A stretch of DNA of 64,000 nt from contig CAUYUJ010014345.1 of assembly GCA_963575745.1 (NCBI GenBank), positions 5,001 to 69,000 of the forward strand, written 5' to 3'. The notes beneath the pieces were generated by a model. It saw only the letters and a program-made list of their open reading frames with translations. It was not told the origin of the DNA and did no database searches. Every line of letters starts with the position of its first letter. Positions within the stretch are counted from its first letter, which is position 1. Positions 21,576-31,639 of this stretch are shown here, one piece after another. The DNA is from Prorocentrum cordatum. Lineage: Eukaryota; Sar; Dinophyceae; Prorocentrales; Prorocentraceae. The position numbers were made by a program, and so were the translations under genes.

Positions 21576-21840
21576 AAAAAGGCTGAACCACTCAGCGCGC
21601 AACCCTCGAACTCCACCGCTGAGTTGAGGGGGCCAGCGGCAACCATCGCGAGTCCGGCGCCTGCGTCGAATGGCCCGGAATGGATGCGACGATGCGTTAA
21701 ACGCGGGCTGTACCAGGCTGCAACACTCAAAGCGAGGCCTTCGGGCACACAACCCCCAGTGCCGGTGGACACCAGCGACTGCCCGAACACGACAGTGCCG
21801 TCCTGCTGCGGAGAGCTGGTGGGGATACGCGAGGCGTCAA

Positions 21841-22020
21841 GAATTGGCAGCTACACTTAAGGTCTCGGTGGGCGCGACCGTATGGGATGTGTGCCAGTTA
21901 ATTTCGGGAAACCCTCACGTTTCGTAGCCCGAGAGGGAGCTCCACCTGCGGTACCAGCGGGCGCGACTGAATGGGGGGTCCCCGCTCATTCCTGCATATC
22001 CCTCACAAGTGTGGGCGCTT
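21841..22020. repeat. Degenerate 89-bp-family units with 39-bp duplicate
   Basis: The first 39 bases (starting GAATTGGCAGCTACAC) match 20,215-20,253 with one mismatch. Degenerate satellite units follow, with GGGAGCTCCACCTGCGGTAC and CCCTCACAAGTG. 21,576-21,840 holds nothing recognisable. Confidence 0.65.
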
Positions 22021-22189
22021 CCAAGAAGCGAGGGGCGGCGGTGGTTCGCCGCAGGCATCTTCCATACAAATAACACAAATACGTAGCACCCCGCAATTGC
22101 GGATAAGGGTGAGGGGGCGGGCGCGGGCGACGCGGGCGTCGTCGAGCCGGCGGACCTCGTGGCCCCCACCTTCCTTGTCGATGGCGCTC

Positions 22190-22560
22190 TCCTCCACCTC
22201 CTCCTCCTTCTCCTCCTCTTCCTCCTCCTTCTCCTCCTCCTCTTCCTCGTCCTCATCGTCATCGTCATCCTCCTCCTCCACCTCGTCCTCCTCCTCCTCC
22301 TCTTCTTCCTCGTCCTCCCTCTCCCCCCCTCGTCTTTTCATCATGGTCCTCCCATTTTCGTCCTCCCCCTCATCGGCCTCCATCATCGTCCTCCCATTGT
22401 CGTCCATCATCATCACCATCATCATCATCATCCCCATCCTCCCCCTCCTCGTCCTCCTCCTCCCCCTCCTCCCCCTCGTCCTCCTGCTCCTCCTCCTTTT
22501 CTTTCTCCACGTTCTCCTTACATCCTCTCTTCTTCCACGTTCTCCTCGTCCCCTGTTTAC
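22190..22560. repeat. Pyrimidine microsatellite (CTC/TCC/TCA)n
   Basis: About 370 bases of CTCCTC, TCATCG and CATCAT triplets. Poly-Leu, poly-Ser and poly-Asp/Glu ORFs across it are artefacts. Confidence 0.9.
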
Positions 22561-22735
22561 TCATCCTGCCGCCCCCTCCTTTCCCAAGATAGCTGCAACG
22601 CAATCCTTTTGTCCACTTTATGCTCCCCGCCTTCTCTGATCAAGGCAACTCGCCAGGGCAAAGTTGCTGGACGGGCTGGCGTGGATGTGCGGGGCGTGAA
22701 GAGGTCCTTGCGGGCTCAGACGGCATGCAAGAATC

Positions 22736-23630
22736 CGCCGCCGCGCTTGTGCGGCATTGGTTTGTTCAGTGAATGTGGTTTAGGTCGCGGGTGGGTCGCG
22801 GACTCTCCACCTCCACCTGGAAGGAATGCAAAAACAGCCCGCCGCAAGCGCCAAAAAAATTGGTTCGTACACGGAACGAGGTTTGGGTCGCGGGTGGGCC
22901 GCGGGTTCTCCACAGGGAACGAATGCAAAGGATGCCCGCCGCAGGCGCCGAAAATGTGTTTTGTACCCTGAACGTGGTCGCGGGTGGGCAGCGGGCTCTC
23001 CACCTGAAGCGAATGCAAAATATGCCCGCCGCAGGCGCCGAAAAATGTGGTTTGTACCCTGAACGTGGTTTGGGTCGCGGGTTGGTCGCGAGTTGGTCAC
23101 GGGATGTGTCGCGGGCTCTCCACTTGGAAGGAATGCAAAAAAACCCGCCGCAGGCGCCGAAAATTGTGGTTTGTACCTTGAACGTGGTTTGGGTCGAAGG
23201 TGGGTCGCGGGTGGGTCGCGCGGTAGGTCGCGGGTGGGTCGCGGGTGGGTCGCGGGTGGGTCGCGGGTGGGTCGCGGGTGGGTCGCGGGGTGGGCCGCGG
23301 GGGGGTCGCGGGGTGGGTCGCGGGTTGGGTCGCGGGGTGGGTCGCGGGGTGGGTCGCGGGTGGGTCGCGGTGTGGGTCGCGGGGTGGGTCGCGGGGTGGG
23401 TCGCGGGTGGGTCGCGGGTGGGTCGCGGGTGGGTCGCGGGGTGGGTCGCGGGGTGGGTCGCGGGTGGGTCGCGGGGCGGGTTGCGGGTGGGACGACGACA
23501 ACAAACAACAACAACAAACAACAACAACAACAACAACAACAAGAATCCGCACCGCGGAATTCCACATCAGCCACGCACCCAGGGACAGTGAATGACCGTT
23601 CGGCCCCCTCACTCTGATTCTGTGCATGTG
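22736..23630. repeat. Composite minisatellite locus, copy 2
   Basis: Four to five degenerate ~85-120-bp units, each with CCCGCCGC(A/G)(G/A)GCGCC, GTGGTTTGTACCCTGAACG and CGGGCTCTCCAC (22,736-23,180), are followed by about 25 GGTGGGTCGCG units (23,190-23,490), an (AAC)n tract (23,500-23,545) and a tail containing GAATCCGCACCGCGGAA and GTGAATGACCG. The same parts in the same order are found at 11,419-11,730. Confidence 0.85.
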
Positions 23631-23827
23631 CAATATCGAAGTTCCCTTCTCTTTAAACTACTCTGGGATATTTGTCGGCCTGCCATCGTTCGCTCCTCGG
23701 ATCGATCACGGCCTCTTCAAGGTCGGCGGAATCGCCCGTGAGGCCCCTTCAATCTAGCCGTGGCGACGAGGATCCTCGCCTGAGGGCATCGGCATGAGAT
23801 ATTGGTGTGAGTCTCTTCTCTGAGCTC

Positions 23828-23990
23828 CTGCACATTCTTGCCCGGCAGAACCACTTGAAGCAGGTTCAGCGAGAAGCCGAAGATGAGGTTCATGAGCACC
23901 CACCACCAGCAGTCGGGGCGCAGCGAGCCGAAGCAGAACCTGTTGAAGCATATTGTGCTGTCCTTCCCGCCCCATGCTGTCCGGCGCATG
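23828..23990 (-). CDS. Small membrane exon of the multi-TM/EF-hand gene
   Basis: Starts after a TTAG acceptor (exon from 23,990) and encodes RRTAWGGKDSTICFNRFCFG, then a TM helix WWWVLMNLIFGFSLNLLQVV ending LPGKNVQ. The 3' edge is either a GA donor (CAG|GAGCTC at 23,828/23,827) or a GT donor six bases upstream. The GA choice reproduces CAGGAG at both ends of the large intron and joins the next exon in phase. It lies between the Cys-rich/TM exon and the last membrane exons. Confidence 0.7.
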
Positions 23991-24399
23991 CTAACATGGA
24001 TTAGGGATCCGTCGATACGGCGCGTGGGCGGATCCACGGGTCGGTCAAATACTCCCGAAACGCGAGGCGAGCGCCCTCTTATTGAGCGACCGAACGCGCC
24101 GATTTCGTATCGAAACTGCACCTGTCGCTGATCCACGCTGGCTTAAACCATGTTTTTGTTTCCTCGACATGCTGCGTGCACTCGGCACCGCCCGTCCATG
24201 ACCGCCGCCTGCCCGCCTGGTGCGCTGGTCGCACTTCCGCGTGCCCGCCCTGGAGCACGCCCAGTGCGCGTCGACTGCCTGCCCCCGATGCATTGCACAA
24301 CACAAATGTTCGGGGTCCACGCTGACAAACACAGGTAGGTGTGTGTGTGTGTGTGAAACTTTATGGGTATATCTATGTATACACACACCAATTTTCAAG

Positions 24400-26057
24400 C
24401 CAGAGCAGAGCCGGTACTTGGCCCCGAAGTTGGCCGTCGTCGCCGCCCTGCGAGGCGCCGTCCAGACTACCCATGCAACGTAGGAGATCGTGGTGACGCC
24501 ATACAGGATGGTAGTCACCAGATTGATGGGCGCCGCGGTCCACCAGTCGTCGGAGGAGAACTCCAGCTCTGGGTAAGCCCTCACCATCTCTAAGCCATTG
24601 GGCATCGTGATCTTGTAGAACAGCGACATCGAGAGAGACGTCAGAGAAATGAACATCTTGGTGAACACCAGCCCGACAATGTTGTGGACGAAGTGGAACT
24701 GCATGGAGCTCCTGAACATCTTATAAATTGACTGCAAAAGAAGGAAATCAACAAATATCAGGAGCGGGCTAACGCCCTCCTGTACCAAGTCGACCAGAAA
24801 ACCATTGCCAACGTAACACTCGATGTTGAAAGAGAAGAAACCCCGGATACCAGGCAGCGTGAACAAGTTGATCGTTTGCCAAAAATTCTGCAAGGTTGAA
24901 GGCCAATCAAGATCCAACTTGCTCAAAGTCTGCAGCTGCTGCAAGAAATTGATGAGCGCTCCGAATGTGATTGCACCTGAAGGGTTCGGGATGTTGAAGC
25001 GCTTATACATGTAGAATACCATGACCAGCTGAAATATGAATGATGCCGCAGCCTTGAGCCATGTAATGGGCTCGCCTCCGTCCTCGCACTCTTCGCACAC
25101 GTCACCGACCAGAACCGTGCCGGTCCGACATCTGGAGCAGCGAGCCTTCTCGAGGTCGAAATTCGTCGCGCATATGTCGGCAGACCTCACCAAGCGCTTC
25201 CCTGCGCACCTTTTCATCTTGTTTCCAGAACAGGTGTAGACGCTGTACGGCTCATCAGGGAGTGTCATGTATCCCTGCTGGACACTGACGCTCAGATCCC
25301 ATTCGTGCCAGCCGTGAGGATGCCCGCCTGGGCACAGGAGAAACTCATGCCCATCGCCGTCGCACTTGATACACCCGCCGACGCTCTTGTCGTAGAAGGA
25401 ACCCACAGGGCACACGCACGTGCTCAGATCATTGCTGGTGTTCGGCGGCGCCACAAACGACACGCCTTTGCTGGCGCCTGACGGCGCGCCAGGGCAGTCC
25501 AGGCAGCTGGTGGCGCCAGCCTCGGGCGTGTAGGAGTTGGCGTAGCAGGCGTCGCACGCGGCCGCCCCAAAGATCCCGCTGAAGGTGCCCAGGCCGCACA
25601 CCTCGCAAGCCGTCTTCCCGAACTCGCTCTGGAAACTGCCCGGCTCGCACTCCGCGCATGCGCTCTGGCCTGAGGCGTTCGTGAACCTGCCGGGCGGACA
25701 CAGGTCGCAGCCGTCCAGGCTGATCATGCCAACCCGGGGCGAGAACGTCCCCGGTTCGCACACGCGCATGAAGCACGCGACATAGGGCTTGTAGCACCCC
25801 GGCGCAGGGTTCGGCCACGGGTAGCTCATGTCCCCAACGCACCCAGGATCGTGGAATTCTTGGCTGCCGCACTGCGCGCAGGCCTGCAGGAACCCCGCGT
25901 CGTACTGGTTCCGCAGGTCCCTCACGAAGTCGTCCGACGCGACAGAGTCGTTGCACGTCGTCATCATCGACGTGTACTTGTCACACATGCGCTCCATCGA
26001 GAAATCCGCCGACGTGCCCCCTGGCACGATGAGGCGTGGAAGGCTGCCAAGCGCTGC
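24400..26057 (-). CDS. Main exon: Cys-rich GCC2/GCC3-like ectodomain and TM core
   Basis: About 550 residues. After AALGSLPRLIVPGGT comes a soluble part, then repeated Cys motifs of the GCC2/GCC3 (ephrin-receptor-like) type: CEPGTFSPR, CPPGRFTNASGQSACAECEP, CEVCGLGTFSGIFGAAACDA and CYANSYTPEAGATSCLDCP, followed by further Cys pairs (CSRCRTGTVL, CEECEDGG). The C-terminal half has about five membrane segments, for example SFIFQLVMVFYMY, SPLLIFVDFLLLQSIY and TTILYGVTTISYVAWVVW. This predicts a surface protein with an extracellular Cys-rich stalk and a polytopic membrane domain. The exon starts at 26,057 after CTACCAG, in phase with the preceding exon. Its lower edge is between 24,388 (GT donor) and 24,412 (GC donor). 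Confidence 0.82.
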
Positions 26058-26209
26058 CTGGTAGGGTGTCTGTATTCTAATGACCCCGCCAGCATGCATC
26101 GGCCCCCCGTCCCGAAGCGCTCTGGGCTGCCCGGCGCCTCCATGGCGCTCTACAAAGCGTCCATAACGTCCAATCTGGAATTCAAAGCGGCCTGGGGCAT
26201 GCAACCACG

Positions 26210-26498
26210 GCAACCAAGATGGGACAAAATACCTCGAAAACGGCACCAAGACGGCCCCCAACACACTCCCATACCGGCAAGAGGACGCCACGACGGCCCA
26301 AAGGAGCCCCCAAAATGCCTAAGAGGGCCCCAAGACGGCCCCAAGAGACCCGCAAGACTGCTCCTCAGGAGGCCAGGACAGCCCCAAGACGGCTCGAAGG
26401 AGTTCCACAAGAGCTCCTCAACAAGTGAAGACGAACGGTGTCACAAGTGAAGGCACTCCCCTTCATCCTCCTTATCCTCCTCCTCCTGCTCCTTCTTA

Positions 26499-26529
<31 letters not shown>

Positions 26530-26562
26530 CCTCCTCCTCCTCCTCCTCCTCCTCCTCGTCAG

Positions 26563-26644
<82 letters not shown>

Positions 26645-26650
26645 GCACTC
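26210..26650. repeat. Intronic CAAGA-GG array, (CTC)n and (CAT)n microsatellites
   Basis: The 742-bp intron 26,058-26,799 contains the dispersed CAAGACGGCCC family (26,220-26,420), CTC triplets (26,480-26,555) and about 28 CAT triplets (26,563-26,645). Poly-Met and poly-His ORFs are artefacts. Confidence 0.85.
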
Positions 26651-26799
26651 ATCATCCTCAGAATCCTCATCACGGCTTCCTCAAGCCTGGGGACACGAGG
26701 TGTCACACATGACATCCTCCCGTGCCCCACTCGAACAATCGCTACCCAGAATGCTGGGCTTGCACAGTGGCGGGACTTGCCGCAGGCAGCTGGATACAC

Positions 26800-27326
26800 C
26801 TGGTTGTCTGTAAACTCTGTTTCAGCCAAGACGAGCGGGCCTGTCGTCAAGTTATTCAAAGAGCTCCGAAGGTTGGACTCCATTGACCAGCTCCCGTTGC
26901 TGATGGACCCGTCTCCGATAGAGCTGTTCAAGCCCTGGACCTCGTCTGAGATGTTCTCGTCCAGGGGAGCCCCTAGCAACATCACGACACGGTTGAGGGC
27001 GGGGCAGTAGGTAAAACCGTCTACCCACAAATTGGTCGCCAACCGTCGCCCTTTATCATACGAACCGTTGCTAAGCGAGGACTCCAGCCGGCGTCCACCA
27101 GCCGCAGCCGTCAAGACCTCGCTCGCCATCACGCTCTCGAAGGTTGCGCGACGGCTGGCGTTCGTAATGATGTCGTCGAAATCGATCTGGTCGATTATCA
27201 TGGACAGCGGGCTGACCTGGTCGGTGCAGCAGTAGCTCTCCCACAGCGCCCGGGCCTGGTCGCACACTAGCGGCACCCAGGAGGCCTCCAGCGCCTGCCT
27301 CAGCTGCAGGCAAGTGAAGTTGGATC
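26800..27326 (-). CDS. N-terminal ectodomain exon of the multi-TM/EF-hand gene
   Basis: Encodes about 176 residues starting (G)SNFTCLQLRQALEASWVP after acceptor CCCCCAG at 27,327. It has several Cys (CDQARALWESYCC) and Asn-glycosylation sequons (NFT, NAS, NGS, NLT), which suits a secreted or luminal domain. It ends ETEFTDNQ with donor CAG|GTGTAT at 26,799. Splicing 26,800 to 26,057 keeps the frame: ...TDNQ joins AALGSL. No start codon or signal peptide lies in this exon, so at least one upstream exon is missing from my model. I recognise no named domain. Confidence 0.72.
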
Positions 27327-27414
27327 CTGGGGGCACGGCCGTCGGGTGGAGGTGGCGATGTGATGCTCCTTCTTGACGCACTGCGGTCCCCAACCCGGCT
27401 GCGAACTTTTCAGG

Positions 27415-27520
27415 CAAGGCGACTTGACACAACGGGACACGACGGGGCCAAATTTGGCAAAAACAAAACACCACGGGGCCAAAATTGGCACCACTTGACA
27501 CTACGGGTAGCCGAGGGATA
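27415..27520. repeat. Short tandem repeat with ACGGGGCCAAA words
   Basis: Two to three degenerate units of about 40 bp share CTTGACAC(A/T)ACGGG and ACGGGGCCAAA(A/T)TTGGCA. No coding signal. Confidence 0.55.
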
Positions 27521-28149
27521 CCATGGAGCAAAATTGGGCACAACAGGAGCGGGAGAGGCGCGAAGGGGGCGGAGCATCCGCAGAGCATGAAATTCTTGCG
27601 CGCGTGTGCTGGGGTACTCATACGGACACCAGCCTGGCTGCAAACTCTGGAGGGGCCGACTCACGTCGTACCAGCGACGAGCGTGCCAAAGTGCCGAAAG
27701 ACATGGAAGTGCATATGTGCCTTCCTCCCTCCCTCCCGTCCCAGACATCGAGCATCACGCCGTTTCGCGGCGTTGGCTCCTGGGCTTCTCGACCCATCCC
27801 AAAGCCAATGCGTCCTCCCTTACGTTTTACCCCTGACGGCCTCTCGGCGCAAAATGGGCCTTCAAAGGCCCGGCCAGACTGACGACAACCCCCGCCGTCT
27901 GGGCTCCCTCCATCCTCCGAACCACGGGTGCCACATACCTTTTGGCATGAAGCAGAAAGGTCCTGGTGGAAACGGGTCCCGGACCCTGGCACGCTCCTCA
28001 GGGCGAGCTCTTCAGCCTGCATAGTTTTCGTGGACGGCCCTGGGGCACAGGAGTCCCCGGGAACCGAAACCAGTGAAACACGTTCAGGACGCCTTCTCTC
28101 CAAGAGTCCCCTTGCTTGGCGCTGGTGCCTCCACTAGACGCCTCCCAAA

Positions 28150-28295
28150 TGAGGTGTGAGTAGATGCGCGCCGCATCGCCGATGAATCGCCGATGTATCG
28201 GCGACGCATCGGCCACGTCGGCGATGCATCGGCGCCGTCGGCGTGGAGAAAATCGGGTTCCACAACGAGTCTTCCAGCCCCAACCCGCGCGGGCC
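28150..28295. repeat. Dispersed GATGCATCGGCG repeat, copy 2
   Basis: Reiterated CGATG(C/T)ATCGGCG words are followed by GGCGTGGAGAAAATCGGG and TTCCACAACGAG. It matches 10,540-10,700 in word order and in the GTGGAGAAAATC block. Confidence 0.6.
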
Positions 28296-29334
28296 ACATC
28301 TGGGAGGCCTGGAGCTCCACCCTCCGAGCCAAATGTGGCCCACACCCTGGCACCGCTGCCGCACAGGCCAGCGCACTAGCCGGAGTCCTGCGGGCACGAC
28401 CGTCGGGTCCGTACCCTTCTCCTCGCACACATCGCACGCAGCGAGCGCGGAACACCTCGGGAGGCGCGGGAGGGTGGTGGCGGCGGCGCGCAGCGCTGGC
28501 GAGGAGAGGCAGCGGGGAGGGGGCAACGGGGAGGCGACACTGGCACCATCGCTCCCGAATTTCGCTCGAACCCATTCGGAAGACGAAGACTTCTTCCGCG
28601 ACGACTTCTTCCGGAATAACCTTCTTCCAGGAAAAATCGCCTGGGAGAAATGGTCTGCTGATATCGGTCGGCGCTCTTGCGCCAGATACAGTTTTACAAC
28701 TATACGTGCATTCGCTTAAAGGCTGATCAGGTAGCGTTGTACACCCACAAGTAGCGCTGCACTCGCTCAGAGGATGATGTAATCGCATCGGTTTGATAGC
28801 TTCGTCGCAGGCGGCCCAACTAACCTAAAGAAAAAAAAATAATCTAGAAATAGTGAAAAAATAAGTAAAGACCTAGAGAAAAAAAGAAAAAAGATAGCTC
28901 AAGAAAAAACGGTTCCTAATCCGAAGGAAAGAGAAGATTTGAGCAAATGTAATATCAAAAACCCAATCATGTCGCCTTTGATTCGACTCATTTGCAAGAT
29001 AAGGTGCCCTCGTCACACGTGGTCGAAAGCTGTCAAGAACAAACCACTAACCCCCGAAGCCACCAACCCCCCCTCCCTACAAAACCCCTCAAACCCCCCC
29101 CACGCCTAGCCCCCCTCTCACACCCACCTATTCCCAATGAACGACCGCCACAAGGCTCAATCAGCCTTCGGTGACTTTTAACCAACTTCTCAAGCCTCTG
29201 CATATTTTTTCTGTATATGAATATTGAACAATCTATACTATATATGTACTTATGTACGACTTATCTTACTTATGGGACTTACTACGTAGCCCCAAAAATG
29301 CTCAGCGGGGGTTGCCTCACCCCCATATTCCAGG

Positions 29335-29560
29335 TCTCCCGTCGTCGTCGTCGTCGTCGTCCTCGTCCTCGTCGTCGTCGTCCTCGGCGTCGTCGTCGCT
29401 TTCGTCGTCGGTTTCGGAGGCGCCGCTTCTGGTCGCCAGCGTCGTCGTCGTCGTCGTTTTGTTTCAGCGGAAGCGCCGCTTCTGGTCGTCGGCGTTCGCT
29501 TCAGCGGAAGCGCCGCTGACCTGGTCGTCGTCGTCGTCGTCGCGTTCGTCGTTCGCACCC
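29335..29560. repeat. (TCG)n microsatellite
   Basis: Interrupted GTCGTCGTC triplets with GCGCCGCTT interruptions that repeat three times. Ser/Arg ORFs are artefacts. Confidence 0.85.
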
Positions 29561-29805
29561 CCGCTCAACGTTTTCAAGGCTCGGGCTGGGGAGGGAGGGG
29601 GAGGTGGAGGAGGGGGGCAAGGAAAGAGGAGGAGGGGGAGGGGGAGGCGGAGGACACGCTCAACGAGGAGGAAGAGGAGGAGGACGAGGAGGTAAATTCT
29701 GAGCGTGTAGCTCTGCTCGAGCACCTGCGCTTCGCGCTCGAGGTCCTAGGAGTGGCCCGCGTGGTCGCGCGGCCTCACGGCGCAGCGAACGCTGCAGCGA
29801 TGCGC

Positions 29806-30296
29806 TCAGCGCAACGTCTGCAGGGCCCGCCCGCGGCCGTCGCCCCGCGGGTTCCCCATGTCGAGCCAGCCCGCCTGGTCGCCCCACGCGTGAGACTGCA
29901 CCCGCGACTGAGCCTCGTACCTGTACTTCTTATTCGGCACCACGCGGATCGACCTGCCCTTTCATGGCCGTGCCACTCGCCACCGTTCTTGAACAGCACC
30001 GTGGCCTTGAGCGGAACGTCCGCGAGCTTGGGGCCGCCGTTCTGGCTCGTGCCGCTGAGGCAATTGAACTGCGCGACCATCATGTCGTTCGGCCCGTAGC
30101 TCACGTAGCCGTGCAAATCGGTCAAGTTCGAACGAGACATGTACATGACGTAGTTGCGCTGATCGTCGATGTGCATCAGAGTCTCTCGATGCGGCGACGC
30201 GTCTGGCAATGGCTCGTTGATGTAGTCGTACACCGTCATGGCGCGCCGCGTAAACTCTGACAGCGGCACCGCCATGGCGACAGCTGGAGAGCCCAC
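29806..30296 (-). CDS. Unassigned coding segment with one frame change
   Basis: From a TCCTGCAG acceptor-like site the frame contains MAVPLSEFTRRAMTVYDYIN (ATG 30,275), DDQRNYVMYMSRSNLTDLHG and QFNCLSGTSQNGGPKLADVP, ending near NGGEWHGHE. About 29,965 it changes frame and continues convincingly as SIRVVPNKKYRYEAQSRVQS ... GWLDMGNPRGDGRGRALQTL to TGA 29,806. The text is protein-like (balanced composition, hydrophobic periodicity), but I recognise no family. The two-base frame change sits in a GAAAGGGCAGG context. It could be decay, a sequence error or an unseen intron. It may be an upstream exon of the membrane-protein gene or a separate gene. Confidence 0.5.
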
Positions 30297-30469
30297 TGCA
30301 GGACAATTCGCAAACAGAGAGCGGCGGCCCCGCTGCTTGAGCCCACACTTGGCTACGGATGTACCCCTATACATCGGGGCACGTCCACCAACAGCTCAAT
30401 GGTCAGAGGACGATGGCGGGAGGAAGGAGGAGGGGAGAGAGGAGGGGGCAGGAGAGGGGAAGAGAGGAG

Positions 30470-31610
30470 GAGGAACGCGGGGCGCCGTCTCATCAAAACG
30501 AGGACCCAACACCACAGGATGGTTGGGAAGAACTGCTCCTCTTCTCATCCCTCTTTCTCCTCGCCCCCCCCTCCCCTCGCCCCTCTTCATCTCGCCCCTC
30601 TCCTCGCACACGTTCCGTGGCCCCATGCGGGGCCCCGCCCAAGGTCCCAGTGGCGCAGCCCGCATGCGGCGCGCGCCCAATGTTGGCACACCCCTCGCAC
30701 GTTTCGAGGCCCCATAAAGAGAGATCCACCCAAGGTCCCAGTGGCCCAGCCCGCATGCGGTGCGCGCCCCATTTTGGCACACCCCCCACACGTTTCGTGG
30801 CCCCATAGGGAGCTCCACTTTAGGCTACAGCGGCGCAGCCCGCATGCGGCACGCGCCAATTTTTGGCGCACCTCGCGCGCGCTTCGTGGCCCCATAGGGA
30901 GCTCCACCCAAGGTCCCAGTGACGCAGCCCGCATGCGGTACGCGCCTAATTTTGGCACGCCCCTCACACGTTTCGTGGCCCCACAGGGAGCTCCACCTAT
31001 GGCCCCAGTCGCCCCAGTGGCGCAGCCCGCATGCGGTGCGCGCCCAATTTTGACACACCCCTCGCACGCTTCGTGGCCCCATAGGGAGCTCCACCCTAAG
31101 GTCCCAGCGACGCAGCCCGCATGCGGTACGCGCCCAAGTTTGGCACACCCCCCACACGTTTCGTGGCCCCATACGGAGCTCCAACGTAGGCTCCAATGGC
31201 GCAGCCCGCATGCGGTACGCGCCCAATTTTGGCGCACCCTTCACATGCTTCGTGGTCCCATAGGGAGATCCACCCAAGGTCCCAGTGGCCCAGCCCGCAT
31301 GCGGTACGCGCCCAATTTTTGGCACACCCCTTACACGTTTCGTGGCCCCATCGGGAACTCCACTTTAGGCCCCAGTGGCGCGGCCCGCATGCGGTGCGCG
31401 CCCAAGTTTGGCACGCCCCTCACACGTTTCGTGGCCCCATAGGGAGCTCCACCCAAGATCCCAGCGGCGCAGCCCGCATGCGGTGCGCGCCCCATTTTGG
31501 CACACCCCTCACACGTTTCGCGGCCCCATAGGGAGCGCGGGCGAAGATGGTACTCACAATTGCGGTATTCACAACTGCATATGGTTGGGTCCTTCGCCAG
31601 GCTAATGTAA
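30470..31610. repeat. 89-bp satellite array with conserved flanks, copy 2
   Basis: The flank (30,470-30,527) ends CAACACCACAGGATGGTTGG (30,507-30,526). About ten 89-bp units (30,600-31,535) follow, with CATGCGGTGCGCGCCC, TTTTGGCACACCCCTCACAC and CGTGGCCCCATAGGGAGCTC. The right flank has GCGAAGATGG, CACAACTGCATATGG (31,570-31,584) and TTCGCCAGGCTAATG. Because 89 is not a multiple of three, long repetitive ORFs appear in every frame. They are not genes. The left flank here is inverted relative to copies 1 and 4. Confidence 0.9.
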
Positions 31611-31639
31611 CCAGAAAAACTGGCAAGGTCGTGCGCTCT

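Larger units (their letters stand above)
13394..23827 (-). other. Inferred ~10.4-kb intron filled with repeats
   Basis: The exon ending near 23,828 and the exon starting at 13,393 encode consecutive membrane segments of one protein in phase. The hexamer CAGGAG occurs at both junctions. Between them I find only satellites, minisatellites, an A-rich element and one weak plus-strand coding-like patch (about 16,700-17,010). That the two exons are spliced together is inference. Confidence 0.55.
27521..29805. other. No supported gene; repeats and A-rich patch
   Basis: 27,521-28,150 and 28,300-28,820 show competing GC-rich frames without motifs. 28,150-28,295 is a dispersed repeat and 28,820-29,000 is A-rich. 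29,000-29,330 has nothing recognisable. 29,335-29,560 is a (TCG)n microsatellite and 29,580-29,700 a purine tract. The missing 5' exon(s) of the membrane-protein gene might lie here, but I cannot identify them. Confidence 0.4.

Noticed and set aside
26440-26700. Poly-Met, poly-His and poly-Ile ORFs
   Set aside because: They are translations of the (CAT)n microsatellite in the different frames.
30600-31535. Long ORFs (up to 347 aa) across the 89-bp arrays at 30.6, 42.9 and 45.1 kb
   Set aside because: The 89-bp period rotates the frame, so every frame on both strands shows the same repeated peptides. They are by-products of the satellite.
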